IMG/VR virus record: IMGVR_UViG_3300045738_000575
Location: 1-27,930 of that record
DNA: 27,930 nt
DNA from: a virus
Reading direction: 5' to 3' (one strand)
Of the stretch, positions 14,011-21,061 are shown one piece after another. Below the pieces are notes generated by a model that ran no database searches, was not told the origin of the DNA, and saw nothing but the letters and a program-made list of their open reading frames with translations. The number at the start of each line of letters is the position of its first letter. Position 1 is the stretch's first letter. The position numbers and the translations under genes were made by a program.

Positions 14011-14918
14011 ACCATCTGCCCTATCATCCAAGATGCTAAAACCTTTGGTGTCATATTTGAACTGCGCCATTCTGATTCACCAATAATTCTTAATAGTTTA
14101 AATTTAGTATTTGAGTCTAATTCTCTTATTAAAATCACATCATGTAAACTAATACATATTGATTTTATATCTAACGATAGGCTCAACATAATATGGGTTT
14201 GAGTGAGTGCAGATTCGTATTGTTTATTTAGAATGCTATCCAATAATTTATCGTAAGGTTCTTGCATTCTTTCTATTTGTATTGATAAGGCTGTATTACT
14301 CGCGGTTGCTGCCTGCAATTCTGTAATTGCTCTACGCATATCACCATTGAACCCCCCTATAAAGGTTCGTAAATCTTCTGAGGCATATTTGCCATTACCT
14401 TCTTTAACAAGAATATTGTTTATTACATCATACATTACATCGCTACTTAATGATTTAAATAAGTAATTTGCACATCTTGATTGTAAGGGGTATATTATTT
14501 TATGTCTATAATTACATGTAATAATAAATCTAACATTTTCACTATAACGCTCCATAATTCGACGGAGTGCATTTTGAGCATCAGGAGTCATACCATCCAT
14601 TTCATCTAACATAATTATTTTAAATGGAACATCTCCTAATTTCATTGTTGAAGCAATATCTTTAATTGTTGTTCTAACAGTTTCTAATCTTCTATCATCA
14701 GAAGCATTAATCTCAAAGAAGTTACCTTCAAAATTATCAGTTAACATATCTAAAGATAATGCTCCTGCTGCTGCTGTTTTACCAATACCAGCATTACCAT
14801 ATAATAATAGATTTGGCATTTCTTTACTTGCAATCCAACCTAAAGCATCTTCAACAAAGTGTTCTTGTCCTACTATTTCTTTAATTGTTTTTGGTCTATA
14901 TTTTTCTGTCCATAACAT
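14007..14918 (-). CDS. rfcS: Replication factor C small subunit (clamp loader ATPase)
   Basis: The 303 residues start WTEKYRPKTIKEIVGQEH, the RFC box typical of the archaeal small subunit. Walker A is YGNAGIGKT (40-48), Walker B IIMLDEMDG (D105, E106), and QSRCANYLF carries the SRC motif with the arginine finger (R148). Sensor 2 appears in FNGDMRRAITELQ. The C-terminal helical collar is short compared with cellular RFC-S (about 320 residues). Its task is loading the PCNA ring of 10224-10967. It stands immediately before the EF-hand gene and two bases after the stop of the gene 14921-15232. Confidence 0.93.
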   Translation of the reverse strand: MLWTEKYRPKTIKEIVGQEHFVEDALGWIASKEMPNLLLYGNAGIGKTAAAGALSLDMLTDNFEGNFFEINASDDRRLETVRTTIKDIASTMKLGDVPFKIIMLDEMDGMTPDAQNALRRIMERYSENVRFIITCNYRHKIIYPLQSRCANYLFKSLSSDVMYDVINNILVKEGNGKYASEDLRTFIGGFNGDMRRAITELQAATASNTALSIQIERMQEPYDKLLDSILNKQYESALTQTHIMLSLSLDIKSICISLHDVILIRELDSNTKFKLLRIIGESEWRSSNMTPKVLASWMIGQMV

Positions 14919-14920
14919 TT

Positions 14921-15232
14921 CTATTCCTCTTCATATTTATATTGAACTTTTCTCCATACTCTACAATTCTCTTTCATCATTTCAGTTTTTCTAACGCGGG
15001 GAAATATAAGACAAAATCTACTAATTGTATTAGTTGTAAAATACATCTGTCTAAGACGCCTTCCTCTTTTTGAGAGCATACCTTTATTAGACCAACTATA
15101 TATTACAAAGTTTTGAATATCCCGTGATGTAAATTCTTCTTTCATGTTATCAATACAATAACTTAAAAATCTATATCTTCTAGAGTTTGAGTTTCTCGTC
15201 CAACCAACTTTTGATTTTCCACTACTAGCCAT
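14921..15232 (-). CDS. Unknown basic, possibly winged-helix DNA-binding protein
   Basis: The 103 residues are strongly basic: MASSGKSKVGWTRNSNSRRY, then helices FLSYCIDNMKEEFTSRDIQN and VIYSWSNKGMLSKRGRRLRQ, followed by TTNTISRFCLIFPRVRK. The order helix, helix with SRDIQNFV, basic turn, recognition-like helix TNTISRFC is compatible with a winged helix-turn-helix. The ATG at 15232 has AGGTGG upstream and overlaps the previous stop by TAATG; an in-frame start at 15241 would lie in the ribosome binding site. It is placed between two clamp-loader-type ATPases, which may indicate a replication-associated DNA-binding role. Family not recognised. Confidence 0.55.
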   Translation of the reverse strand: MASSGKSKVGWTRNSNSRRYRFLSYCIDNMKEEFTSRDIQNFVIYSWSNKGMLSKRGRRLRQMYFTTNTISRFCLIFPRVRKTEMMKENCRVWRKVQYKYEEE

Positions 15233-16095
15233 TAATACCACCTATCTAATGATGCTTGTGGAATAACAATATCTGTTTTCTTTTTTCTTGGGATTCCACC
15301 AATACCTAATAATCTACAATCTGAATTATTCAATTTCCTTTTTGCGTGCTTTACAAAAACTTCATCCTTAATTAACTGTTTAACTAAATTTCCCTGTTCG
15401 GGACTCAATCCTAGTTTTTTGGCAATAACAGAAATTTGCTGTTTCGGATTTCGTTCTGGCATTTGAATACCGCGAGAACCTCTACCATTGTGGGCAAACG
15501 CTAATAACTCATAAAAATAATTTTGTGACCATTTGCGCTTAACCTTAGAATCAATATATGCTATCTTGTTAGGATGAATATTTGATGATAACCAAGACAT
15601 AAATTGAAAATCAGATGGCTTATTCATTTTCAACTTAATTGCGATAGCATCTCTATCTTCATCCTTTAAATATTCCCTTAATAAGGAGAAAATATCTAAA
15701 TTATATTCTTTAGGTGAATCTGAATTCGGGGCAATATTAGCAATACTTTCTTGAAGGTATTTCTTTGTGCCCGCTCGCTTTAATTTGCAAAAGCCCATAA
15801 TTGTTTTTGGAACATCTTTTTGATTTAGAGAAGTTAATATAATTAAACCTTTATATTGTCGTAGAGTATTTAGTATTAAATCTGACTGTGGCTTATAGTT
15901 AACTTCTTCAATTAAAATTCCTCTATTAATATCTATACTATAATTATCTTCAATATCAAATTCATTAGCATATTTTATAATAGGTTTAACACTATCATAC
16001 TCTTCTAATAATTTAAATGCTTGGGTTGTTTTCCCTGTTCCCGCTTTGCCCACTATTATTATTGGTCTATTAGTTTTCATGTTCAATAGACTCAT
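15232..16095 (-). CDS. P-loop ATPase with C-terminal PIP box, possible second clamp-loader subunit
   Basis: The 287 residues carry Walker A IIVGKAGTGKTTQAF (K22) and a degenerate Walker B GILIEEVN (E63, E64, without the preceding Asp). ILTSLNQKDVPKTI fits a sensor-1 strand. The C-terminal part is helical (IAKKLGLSPEQGNLVKQLI) and basic, and the last eight residues QASLDRWY (Q280-Y287) form a PIP box. Archaeal RFC large subunits likewise end in a PIP box, so a divergent partner of the RFC small subunit at 14007 is a reasonable inference, but the characteristic RFC box and SRC motif are missing. It could also be a helicase loader. GGGAG precedes the ATG; the gene overlaps the zinc protein by 26 bases. 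Confidence 0.6.
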   Translation of the reverse strand: MSLLNMKTNRPIIIVGKAGTGKTTQAFKLLEEYDSVKPIIKYANEFDIEDNYSIDINRGILIEEVNYKPQSDLILNTLRQYKGLIILTSLNQKDVPKTIMGFCKLKRAGTKKYLQESIANIAPNSDSPKEYNLDIFSLLREYLKDEDRDAIAIKLKMNKPSDFQFMSWLSSNIHPNKIAYIDSKVKRKWSQNYFYELLAFAHNGRGSRGIQMPERNPKQQISVIAKKLGLSPEQGNLVKQLIKDEVFVKHAKRKLNNSDCRLLGIGGIPRKKKTDIVIPQASLDRWY

Positions 16096-16312
16096 TATAC
16101 TCCCTCACGGCTAAAATATCTGTATATTCTGCTCCACATTTACCACACTCTACTTGCATTAAAAATGTTTTACATCTCTTTTCTAAACTTAAACCTGCCT
16201 GAAATGAAAATTGTAGAAAACCACATTCTTTACAACCAACACTTACGGCTTTAACTAAGGCATTTTCTAGAATTACAATATCTTTAGATGTTAATTTAGA
16301 CACATCATACAA
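16070..16312 (-). CDS. Zinc-ribbon protein, 80 residues
   Basis: The sequence contains VGCKECGFLQF and, after about 25 residues, VECGKCGAEYTDIL, two CxxC knuckles of a zinc ribbon, plus an additional Cys between them (EKRCKTF). The N-terminal half (YDVSKLTSKDIVILENALVK) is helical. Ribbons of this kind occur in transcription and replication accessory proteins. It overlaps the LAGLIDADG-like gene (8 bases) and the P-loop ATPase gene (26 bases). No family name can be given. Confidence 0.6.
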   Translation of the reverse strand: MYDVSKLTSKDIVILENALVKAVSVGCKECGFLQFSFQAGLSLEKRCKTFLMQVECGKCGAEYTDILAVREYNESIEHEN

Positions 16313-16703
16313 CTCCCTTAATTTCTAATATTCGTTCTAATCCATCAGGGGTATGGTGGTCACCATTATCAACAATAACCAAAACTTCTCTAAAATCATC
16401 CCACATATCCTTTGAATCTGGCATATCAACATCAATAAATGTTGCCAATTTAACTAGATTAACTATACCACTAACTCTTAAGATAGGTCTTGGTCGGCTT
16501 TTATGCTCTTGTTCTTTATATGTTGATTTAACACCAATGTGTTCTAAACTCCGTTGTAGTCTAATTAGAAAAGCAGAACTGCCTCTAAAATTTATTCTTA
16601 ATCTTACTCTATATCCTATTCCTATATGGTCTGCTCTTGAAATGTGTATTTCTGGTTTTGGTAAACATAGTAATATTCCTATCATTTGGTCATCATTAAA
16701 CAT
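16305..16703 (-). CDS. Degenerate LAGLIDADG-type protein (probably not an active nuclease)
   Basis: The 132 residues show the single-domain LAGLIDADG fold pattern: an N-terminal helix (DDQMIGILLCLPKPE), strands GYRVRLRINFRG, the helix SAFLIRLQRSLEHIGVKS, strands RPRPILRVSGI, the helix NLVKLATFIDV, and at the end HHTPDGLERILEIKG, a segment typical of these endonucleases. The first helix should end in an acidic catalytic residue (GDG or ADG); here it reads ILLCLPK, so the metal-binding acid is missing. This suggests a domesticated, DNA-binding descendant and not an active homing nuclease. It is stitched into the train by overlaps on both sides, supporting a retained function. Confidence 0.55.
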   Translation of the reverse strand: MFNDDQMIGILLCLPKPEIHISRADHIGIGYRVRLRINFRGSSAFLIRLQRSLEHIGVKSTYKEQEHKSRPRPILRVSGIVNLVKLATFIDVDMPDSKDMWDDFREVLVIVDNGDHHTPDGLERILEIKGVV

Positions 16704-17004
16704 CTTTTTTCACTTCCTTCGCTTCTAATAACTTATGTTCTATTCTAAGAGCGGATAGACCATCAGAAATAAATAAGGGTATAGGGAATTCGTCGCTGAA
16801 TTTCTCGTGGTGACCAATAATAGGAAACATAAATTTAACATTCCATCCACGATTAATATCATACATTTCACTCTTTTCTTCATCAATTTTATCAATATTA
16901 ATAAATACTACATCTTCTAACGAGGGATAACCTAATTGGCATAATCCTGCTTCTAAGATTAACATATCCCTATATCCAGGTTCTGCGTAAATTAAGAATG
17001 ACAC
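16696..17004 (-). CDS. Unknown protein, N-terminus uncertain (perhaps to 17082)
   Basis: From the GTG at 17004, 102 residues are encoded (MSFLIYAEPGYRDMLILEAG, then VVFINIDKIDEEKSEMYDIN and IPLFISDGLSALRIEHKLLE). The strands SFLIYAE, VVFINIDK and MFPIIG alternate with helices as in a small alpha/beta (Rossmann- or thioredoxin-like) domain. This GTG has no ribosome binding site. The frame is open 26 codons further, through a helix IEEIKQIKDYEISLNKLLDR, to an ATA at 17080-17082 that overlaps the upstream stop and lies 6 bases after GGGGGT. The true N-terminus may therefore be longer and use a rare start codon. Function not recognised; thioredoxin-type CxxC is missing. Confidence 0.5.
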   Translation of the reverse strand: MSFLIYAEPGYRDMLILEAGLCQLGYPSLEDVVFINIDKIDEEKSEMYDINRGWNVKFMFPIIGHHEKFSDEFPIPLFISDGLSALRIEHKLLEAKEVKKDV

Positions 17005-17078
17005 GACATAAATGGAATCATATCTATCTAATAATTTATTTAGTGAAATTTCATAATCTTTAATTTGCTTTATTTCTT

Positions 17079-17552
17079 CTATGGTGATACCCCCACAAAT
17101 TCCTTATAATCTTTGGCTCGTTCTTTATTTTGTTCCCAATAGCCAATACCTTCATCTTGAGTCATCTCAAGATAAAACCAATGTGATGCCGTTACTCTAT
17201 CATCTCCTCTAATGATTGCATTTCTTTCTGCTTTACTTGCTAAATGCGACACTAAATCTTCAAGATGTTCTGATACCAAGTAAGCAAGGTCATGCGACAC
17301 CGGCAATTCTATTTCTTTTTTAATCGCTTTCATATAATTAAAACGCATCAATCTCTTTCTAGACACCTTTGATTTGGGTGGTTTCACTAATTGACCGTTT
17401 TCGTCAAAATACGGGACTAATTTTACGTCTATTTTTTTAAGCCTCCCCCTTTGCTCATCGACGGCTGACTTTAAATAGGCCATTCCGTCTTCTATTTTTA
17501 CGCATCTATAAGGCTTTATGTCAATTATTGTCATATCACCTATATTAATCAT
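17079..17552 (-). CDS. Protein with a C-terminal histone-fold-like domain
   Basis: Of 157 residues, the first 75 form a beta-rich, basic domain (MTIIDIKPYRCVKIEDG, then KSKVSRKRLMRFNYMK). Residues about 83-132, ELPVSHDLAYLVSEHLEDLV, then SHLASKAERNAIIRGDDRVT and ASHWFYLEM, follow the histone fold: short helix, long central helix ending in a positively charged loop (RGDDRVT) and a third helix opening with TASHWFYL, comparable to the RxTV..DI segment of archaeal histones. It may bind and bend viral DNA or act as a TAF-like transcription partner. It overlaps the ligase stop by ATGA. Assignment is by fold pattern and needs a profile or structure test. Confidence 0.5.
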   Translation of the reverse strand: MINIGDMTIIDIKPYRCVKIEDGMAYLKSAVDEQRGRLKKIDVKLVPYFDENGQLVKPPKSKVSRKRLMRFNYMKAIKKEIELPVSHDLAYLVSEHLEDLVSHLASKAERNAIIRGDDRVTASHWFYLEMTQDEGIGYWEQNKERAKDYKEFVGVSP

Positions 17553-19081
17553 ATCATCATCTCAGTCACACTTTGAACCGTATCAATATCAGAAACATAT
17601 TTATCTTCTCTAATCTTTAGGCATCTAGGAAATCTTAAACCAATATTACCATCAGAATCAGTAGTTACCATATCACAAGTTATCTCTAATACAATTCTGG
17701 GTAAGAAATAATGAGTATTGTTATCATATCTTTCTATTGCCTTTCTTAATTCTCTAGTTAACATAGTTAATTCATACTCTTTAAATCCGGTTCCTATCGA
17801 ACCAATAGATACAAAACCCGTATCATTACGGACTGATATTCCAAATGTCCCAAAAACATGGGCGCGTTTTCCTTCACCATATTTAGCCGAAGTAATAACA
17901 ACATCAAGATTAAATCGGGGAGGCTTATATTTCAACCACGCCTTTGACCTCTTTCCAGGATGATAAGGAGCATTAGCATCCTTAATCATTACGCCCTCAA
18001 ATCCATCATTAATAGCAATATTATATGCACTAGTAATTGTTCCGTTAAAAACAACGGCTCTATATTCTTCTGGAATATTTTTAATATATTTAATTCTTTC
18101 CTTTAATGGCATTTCAAGGAGAGTGTTTCCTTCATATGATAACATATCAAATACGGCTAATTTAACAGGGACTCTCTCAATAGCAACAGCCTTGTTCTTT
18201 GAATGAACTCGCGTAGCCAATTTTTGATGCGGTGCAGGAGAACCGTCAGTATCTATTGGATAGATTTCAGTGTCCATTATTAAATGATTACAATCAAATT
18301 GCTTCACTAAAGATACAATATCAGTATATTGTGGTGTAGCAATTTTACCCTTCCTATTAAATATAATTACTGATTCATCTTTCTTATGAATTTGATACCT
18401 ATTACCATCATATTTAACATCAATAATATTTTCTTTGTGTATTTCTTTTCCCTTTCTGGGCTTTGCTAACATTGGCATAACAAATGAACCATGTTCCAAA
18501 ACACATTCAGGAATAGCGTCTGATTCAAAAGAAGATACAATATCAGATAACGAATTATATTGATAGTATTTTGCAATAAGTTTTTTATCAACACTATAAT
18601 ATTTTGCTATTGCCTTAATTATCTGTGTTTTTATTACTCCATTTCTTGGAACCTTTAACCAATATCGAATAAACCACTTCTTTTCCCTTGCGCTCATTTT
18701 AACAAGGTGTTCTTTAAATAAAGAATAAGAATTGCTTTTCATTGTGGAACAGTTCATTTCTAATAAAGAATTAAATTGCTTCAATGTTATTTCTGAATCT
18801 GTCTCGTTTCCTTCATCAAATTGTTGAATCCCCTCTCCTATATCTCCCCATATTGTAGTAGTAAGTTCAATTTCATCTTCAAATGAACCAAGAGCACTAG
18901 CAATCCATTTAACTGCTCGTTGGCTTCCAATATTATTAACCGGATAATCCATTGATAATATCTTAATAAACATTGTTCTATCAGAAAAACCACTCATTGC
19001 CTTATTTATTTCACTAGCCTTCACAGTTGGTGTTCTATGCTCTATATATTCACATAATCTTGCAAATTTTGCTAAAGTCAT
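17549..19081 (-). CDS. lig: ATP-dependent DNA ligase (archaeal LigB/ligase I type)
   Basis: The 510 residues have an N-terminal helical DNA-binding domain (about 1-200), an adenylation domain with motif I DVKYDGNRYQIH (catalytic K223), motif III MDTEIYP (E272), IV EGVMIKD and V AWLKYKPP, and a C-terminal OB domain ending with RFPRCLKIREDK (motif VI region). This is the standard order and length of archaeal and eukaryotic ligase I-like enzymes that seal Okazaki-fragment nicks. No N-terminal PIP box is visible. The start at 19081 is taken because its ATG overlaps the previous stop (ATGA at 19078-19081); an in-frame GTG at 19090 lacks support. All catalytic motifs are intact, so activity is expected. 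Confidence 0.95.
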   Translation of the reverse strand: MTLAKFARLCEYIEHRTPTVKASEINKAMSGFSDRTMFIKILSMDYPVNNIGSQRAVKWIASALGSFEDEIELTTTIWGDIGEGIQQFDEGNETDSEITLKQFNSLLEMNCSTMKSNSYSLFKEHLVKMSAREKKWFIRYWLKVPRNGVIKTQIIKAIAKYYSVDKKLIAKYYQYNSLSDIVSSFESDAIPECVLEHGSFVMPMLAKPRKGKEIHKENIIDVKYDGNRYQIHKKDESVIIFNRKGKIATPQYTDIVSLVKQFDCNHLIMDTEIYPIDTDGSPAPHQKLATRVHSKNKAVAIERVPVKLAVFDMLSYEGNTLLEMPLKERIKYIKNIPEEYRAVVFNGTITSAYNIAINDGFEGVMIKDANAPYHPGKRSKAWLKYKPPRFNLDVVITSAKYGEGKRAHVFGTFGISVRNDTGFVSIGSIGTGFKEYELTMLTRELRKAIERYDNNTHYFLPRIVLEITCDMVTTDSDGNIGLRFPRCLKIREDKYVSDIDTVQSVTEMMI

Positions 19082-19383
19082 AGAACACACCCCATGTTAC
19101 ACCTACAATGAATAGAGCGATGTTTGGTTGAACCCTTCCATATTATCTTTCCACATTCACATTTAGGGCATACATCATCTAATTTTACATTCTGATATTT
19201 TGCATTTTCAATTAACAATTTAGCAGTTTTTATAGCATCTAATTGCACAGTTTTTTCGTCTAATTTTTCAACCATTTTCCATGTAATTCCCTTATCGGGC
19301 TTTCTTAAATCCTTATCATTAGGATGGCGTTCATTGTGATTTAGTCTTCTTTGTATTCCGGTAATTGTATCTTCTATTTTCAT
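19078..19383 (-). CDS. Unknown protein with C-terminal zinc finger
   Basis: This 101-residue protein has a basic helical N-terminal two thirds (MKIEDTITGIQRRLNHNERH, WKMVEKLDEKTVQLDAIKTA) and a Cys-rich end: CPKCECGKII and, 14 residues on, HCRCNMGC. The six cysteines and His allow one zinc ribbon. The pattern suggests DNA or protein binding. It is coupled by ATGA to both the histone-fold gene and the ligase gene, so it may work with them. Not assigned to a family. Confidence 0.55.
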   Translation of the reverse strand: MKIEDTITGIQRRLNHNERHPNDKDLRKPDKGITWKMVEKLDEKTVQLDAIKTAKLLIENAKYQNVKLDDVCPKCECGKIIWKGSTKHRSIHCRCNMGCVL

Positions 19384-19610
19384 TCATCTTCCCCCAACAT
19401 TAAATTTGCTATTGCTATCTTTACATGGGTAGTTGTAATTCTCTTAGATTTAGAATCTTCTTTATATGCATTAATTATATTAATAGTTAACATATCTAAT
19501 TGTTTATTGGTATATTTAACCATCAATTCATATACTTCAGTATTTACATGTGTTCCCCAAGTTAGTTTATCCTTAATCTTCTGTTTCATCATTCTTATTG
19601 TTATGGCCAT
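19380..19610 (-). CDS. Histone-fold DNA-binding protein
   Basis: The 76-residue length is close to an archaeal histone (about 67). The sequence shows a basic leading helix (MMKQKIKDKLTWGTHVN), a long central helix (TEVYELMVKYTNKQLDMLTI), a linker with basic residues (KEDSKSKRITT) and a final helix THVKIAIANLMLG. The RITTTHVKIA segment corresponds to the RKTV..DI loop 2 and helix 3 signature of histones. It may compact viral DNA or modulate transcription. AGAGGA lies 7 bases before the ATG at 19610. It overlaps the PC4-like gene by 38 bases in another frame. The DxxxR salt bridge of canonical histones is not obvious, so it is divergent. Confidence 0.62.
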   Translation of the reverse strand: MAITIRMMKQKIKDKLTWGTHVNTEVYELMVKYTNKQLDMLTINIINAYKEDSKSKRITTTHVKIAIANLMLGEDE

Positions 19611-19821
19611 CTTTCATTCCTCTATTTGTTAGTGCCATATTTAATGCCTTTATCACATTTATGGCTTCTTCTTTGTTAAACCTAACACCCTTTCGTGTTG
19701 GGTTACCATTATTATACCATCGAATATCAATTATATCAATATTCCAATGGGTTGCTGTCCGAATAACAATTTCAGTATTCGTATCGCGCGGTATTCGCGC
19801 TATTATTTTTTCATCTTTCAT
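19573..19821 (-). CDS. PC4/p15-like ssDNA-binding protein
   Basis: In 82 residues the segment NIDIIDIRWYNNGNPTRKGV followed by RFNKEEAINVIKAL resembles the PC4 domain (vdIRey....g...PTkKGIsL..eew..l), which binds ssDNA as a dimer and acts as a transcriptional coactivator in eukaryotes; prokaryotic and viral relatives exist. The N-terminus MKDEKIIARIPRDTNTEIVI is beta-like, and the tail is polar and acidic (KNDETED), overlapping the histone gene. Its placement beside the histone-fold gene and in the same train as TFB suggests a role in transcription or replication. Assignment from motif pattern only. Confidence 0.5.
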   Translation of the reverse strand: MKDEKIIARIPRDTNTEIVIRTATHWNIDIIDIRWYNNGNPTRKGVRFNKEEAINVIKALNMALTNRGMKDGHNNKNDETED

Positions 19822-20225
19822 GTCATCATTCCCTTTTTAAAAGCCTCTAATTCTTTTATTGATATAAAATATCTTGGTGTATCTAATTCATTTACTCTAT
19901 TGACTACCCAACAAACTCCACCAATACTACTAATTTGAACAACCTCATATTGTCCATTCTCACACTCAAACACCTCAATGGTTTCTATGTTTGGCACTAA
20001 ACCATATTTCTTAGATAATTCTCTAGCAATAACGCCCATATTGTCAGCAACATATTTTACAATATGTCCTCTTTGTATTGGAATTTTTGCAGCGACTGTT
20101 ATCTTAATTTTACCTTCTCTATTACAACCCAAACAACCCTTGCCACGCTTATTACTTGTTGCACAAATTGGACAAGGTATTTCAGCAGGTAATGGTGCTG
20201 GAAAGGTTACTGTTACAGCACTCAT
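19818..20225 (-). CDS. Zinc-finger protein with DnaJ-like CxxC repeats
   Basis: From ATG 20225 the protein has 135 residues. Near the N-terminus IPCPICATSNKRGKGCLGCN has C18, C21, C31 and C34, two CxxC units with glycines resembling one half of the DnaJ zinc centre, followed by basic strands (REGKIKITVAAKIPIQ). The rest is alpha/beta (YVADNMGVIARELSKKYGLV, TIEVFECENGQYEVVQISSI). An in-frame TTG at 20243 would overlap the upstream membrane gene, so it was not chosen. No J-domain or peptide-binding domain is present, so this is not a chaperone by itself. Its function is unknown. Confidence 0.6.
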   Translation of the reverse strand: MSAVTVTFPAPLPAEIPCPICATSNKRGKGCLGCNREGKIKITVAAKIPIQRGHIVKYVADNMGVIARELSKKYGLVPNIETIEVFECENGQYEVVQISSIGGVCWVVNRVNELDTPRYFISIKELEAFKKGMMT

Positions 20226-20229
20226 AATA

Positions 20230-20421
20230 TCACATATCCTCAAATAATACTATTTTTTCCACTATTTCCTCAATATTATCAGCATCAGTAAAGTCTGATA
20301 ATTGCGGCACTTTTGACATTAGTTCCAATAAATTATAGAACATTTTTAATGAGGTTCTAATTACTAATATTAGAAATAGTTGTAATAACAATATGCTAGA
20401 CAACAATAGTATTTCAATCAT
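20230..20421 (-). CDS. Small membrane protein following the lipoprotein
   Basis: Of 63 residues the first 22 form one membrane segment (MIEILLLSSILLLQLFLILV), followed by a basic short stretch (RTSLKMF) and an acidic, helical tail (DADNIEEIVEKIVLFEDM). Positive residues after the span suggest an N-out orientation. The ATG at 20421 overlaps the lipoprotein stop (ATGA at 20418-20421), so both are co-translated and may work together at the membrane. Confidence 0.6.
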   Translation of the reverse strand: MIEILLLSSILLLQLFLILVIRTSLKMFYNLLELMSKVPQLSDFTDADNIEEIVEKIVLFEDM

Positions 20422-20900
20422 TTTCCTTTCCACTCTCTATAAATTACAGTATAGTTAATTGTTATATCAAATGGGAAATCAGGAAAGTGTAGGGAAAAAT
20501 CTCCTGTATCTGGTAAATATCCTGATTGAATACAAATATTACTTTTAGCAGAACACACAAGACCATTTACTTCATAGGTATAATTATGAAATGTCACAGT
20601 ATTATTATCTACTGTGAAACTTAAATGCGTTGCTGTATAGTTAAATTGTAGTATCTCAATAAAGGAACTATCTGACATATTATCAAATGTTAATCTGAAC
20701 ACGCCGTCTTGATAGAGGGATGATTCATTCAATGTATTATTAAATTCATCTAATCCAGCATCCAATAAAACAAACTCCCCATTTATAGTAGTCCATTCTG
20801 AACCAACCACTATTATTTCTTCTTTATTATTAGGTGCTTCGGGTAAAGTGCAACCTGATAATAATGTTGCTACCACTAATACTGCTATTAATTTATTCAT
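20418..20900 (-). CDS. Secreted lipoprotein with many N-glycosylation sequons
   Basis: The 160-residue protein starts MNKLIAVLVVATLLSGCTLP: a short basic n-region, hydrophobic core and lipobox LSGC with C17 as the lipid-anchored residue. The mature part is beta-rich and contains seven NxS/T sequons (for instance NNT, NES, NMS, NYT three times), typical of an archaeal surface glycoprotein. It also has two cysteines (VCSAKSNIC) that could form a disulfide outside the cell. It would sit on the outer face of the host membrane and could act in superinfection exclusion, virion envelopment or adsorption control; these are inferences. It is coupled to the small membrane protein downstream and to the coiled-coil protein upstream. 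Confidence 0.72.
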   Translation of the reverse strand: MNKLIAVLVVATLLSGCTLPEAPNNKEEIIVVGSEWTTINGEFVLLDAGLDEFNNTLNESSLYQDGVFRLTFDNMSDSSFIEILQFNYTATHLSFTVDNNTVTFHNYTYEVNGLVCSAKSNICIQSGYLPDTGDFSLHFPDFPFDITINYTVIYREWKGK

Positions 20901-21061
20901 TCTTCCTCATCTCCTACCATTTCCACTAATGCTTCAATACCAAAACGCTCAACCATAAGGTCAAGGTGATGGTTCGTTTCTTCAAACAAAGAAGTGAGCC
21001 TCTTGTTTTCTGTTTGCAATATATCTATCTTTGTATTTAGTATAAATTTAATGTCATTCAT
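20897..21061 (-). CDS. Small coiled-coil protein
   Basis: The ORF encodes 54 residues, MNDIKFILNTKIDILQTENK, then RLTSLFEETNHHLDLMVERF, then GIEALVEMVGDEEE. A heptad-like spacing of Ile and Leu supports a coiled coil over residues 4-35. It starts within an eight-base ATGAATGA overlap with the upstream gene and ends in ATGA with the lipoprotein start. Function unknown; likely a partner of the neighbouring coiled-coil protein at 21054-21332. Confidence 0.55.
   Translation of the reverse strand: MNDIKFILNTKIDILQTENKRLTSLFEETNHHLDLMVERFGIEALVEMVGDEEE

Noticed and set aside
13768-14070. Start at 14070 for the EF-hand membrane protein
   Set aside because: The extra 20 residues would lie fully inside the RFC gene; the start at 14010 makes the usual ATGA overlap.
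16305-16703. Active homing endonuclease
   Set aside because: The acidic residue expected at the end of the LAGLIDADG helix is missing, and the gene is not inside an intron or intein but coupled to its neighbours.
19598-20247. Rightward open frames opposite the PC4-like and zinc-protein genes
   Set aside because: They have no ribosome binding site, give hydrophobic Ile/Leu/Phe-rich translations, and are complementary to well-supported leftward genes.
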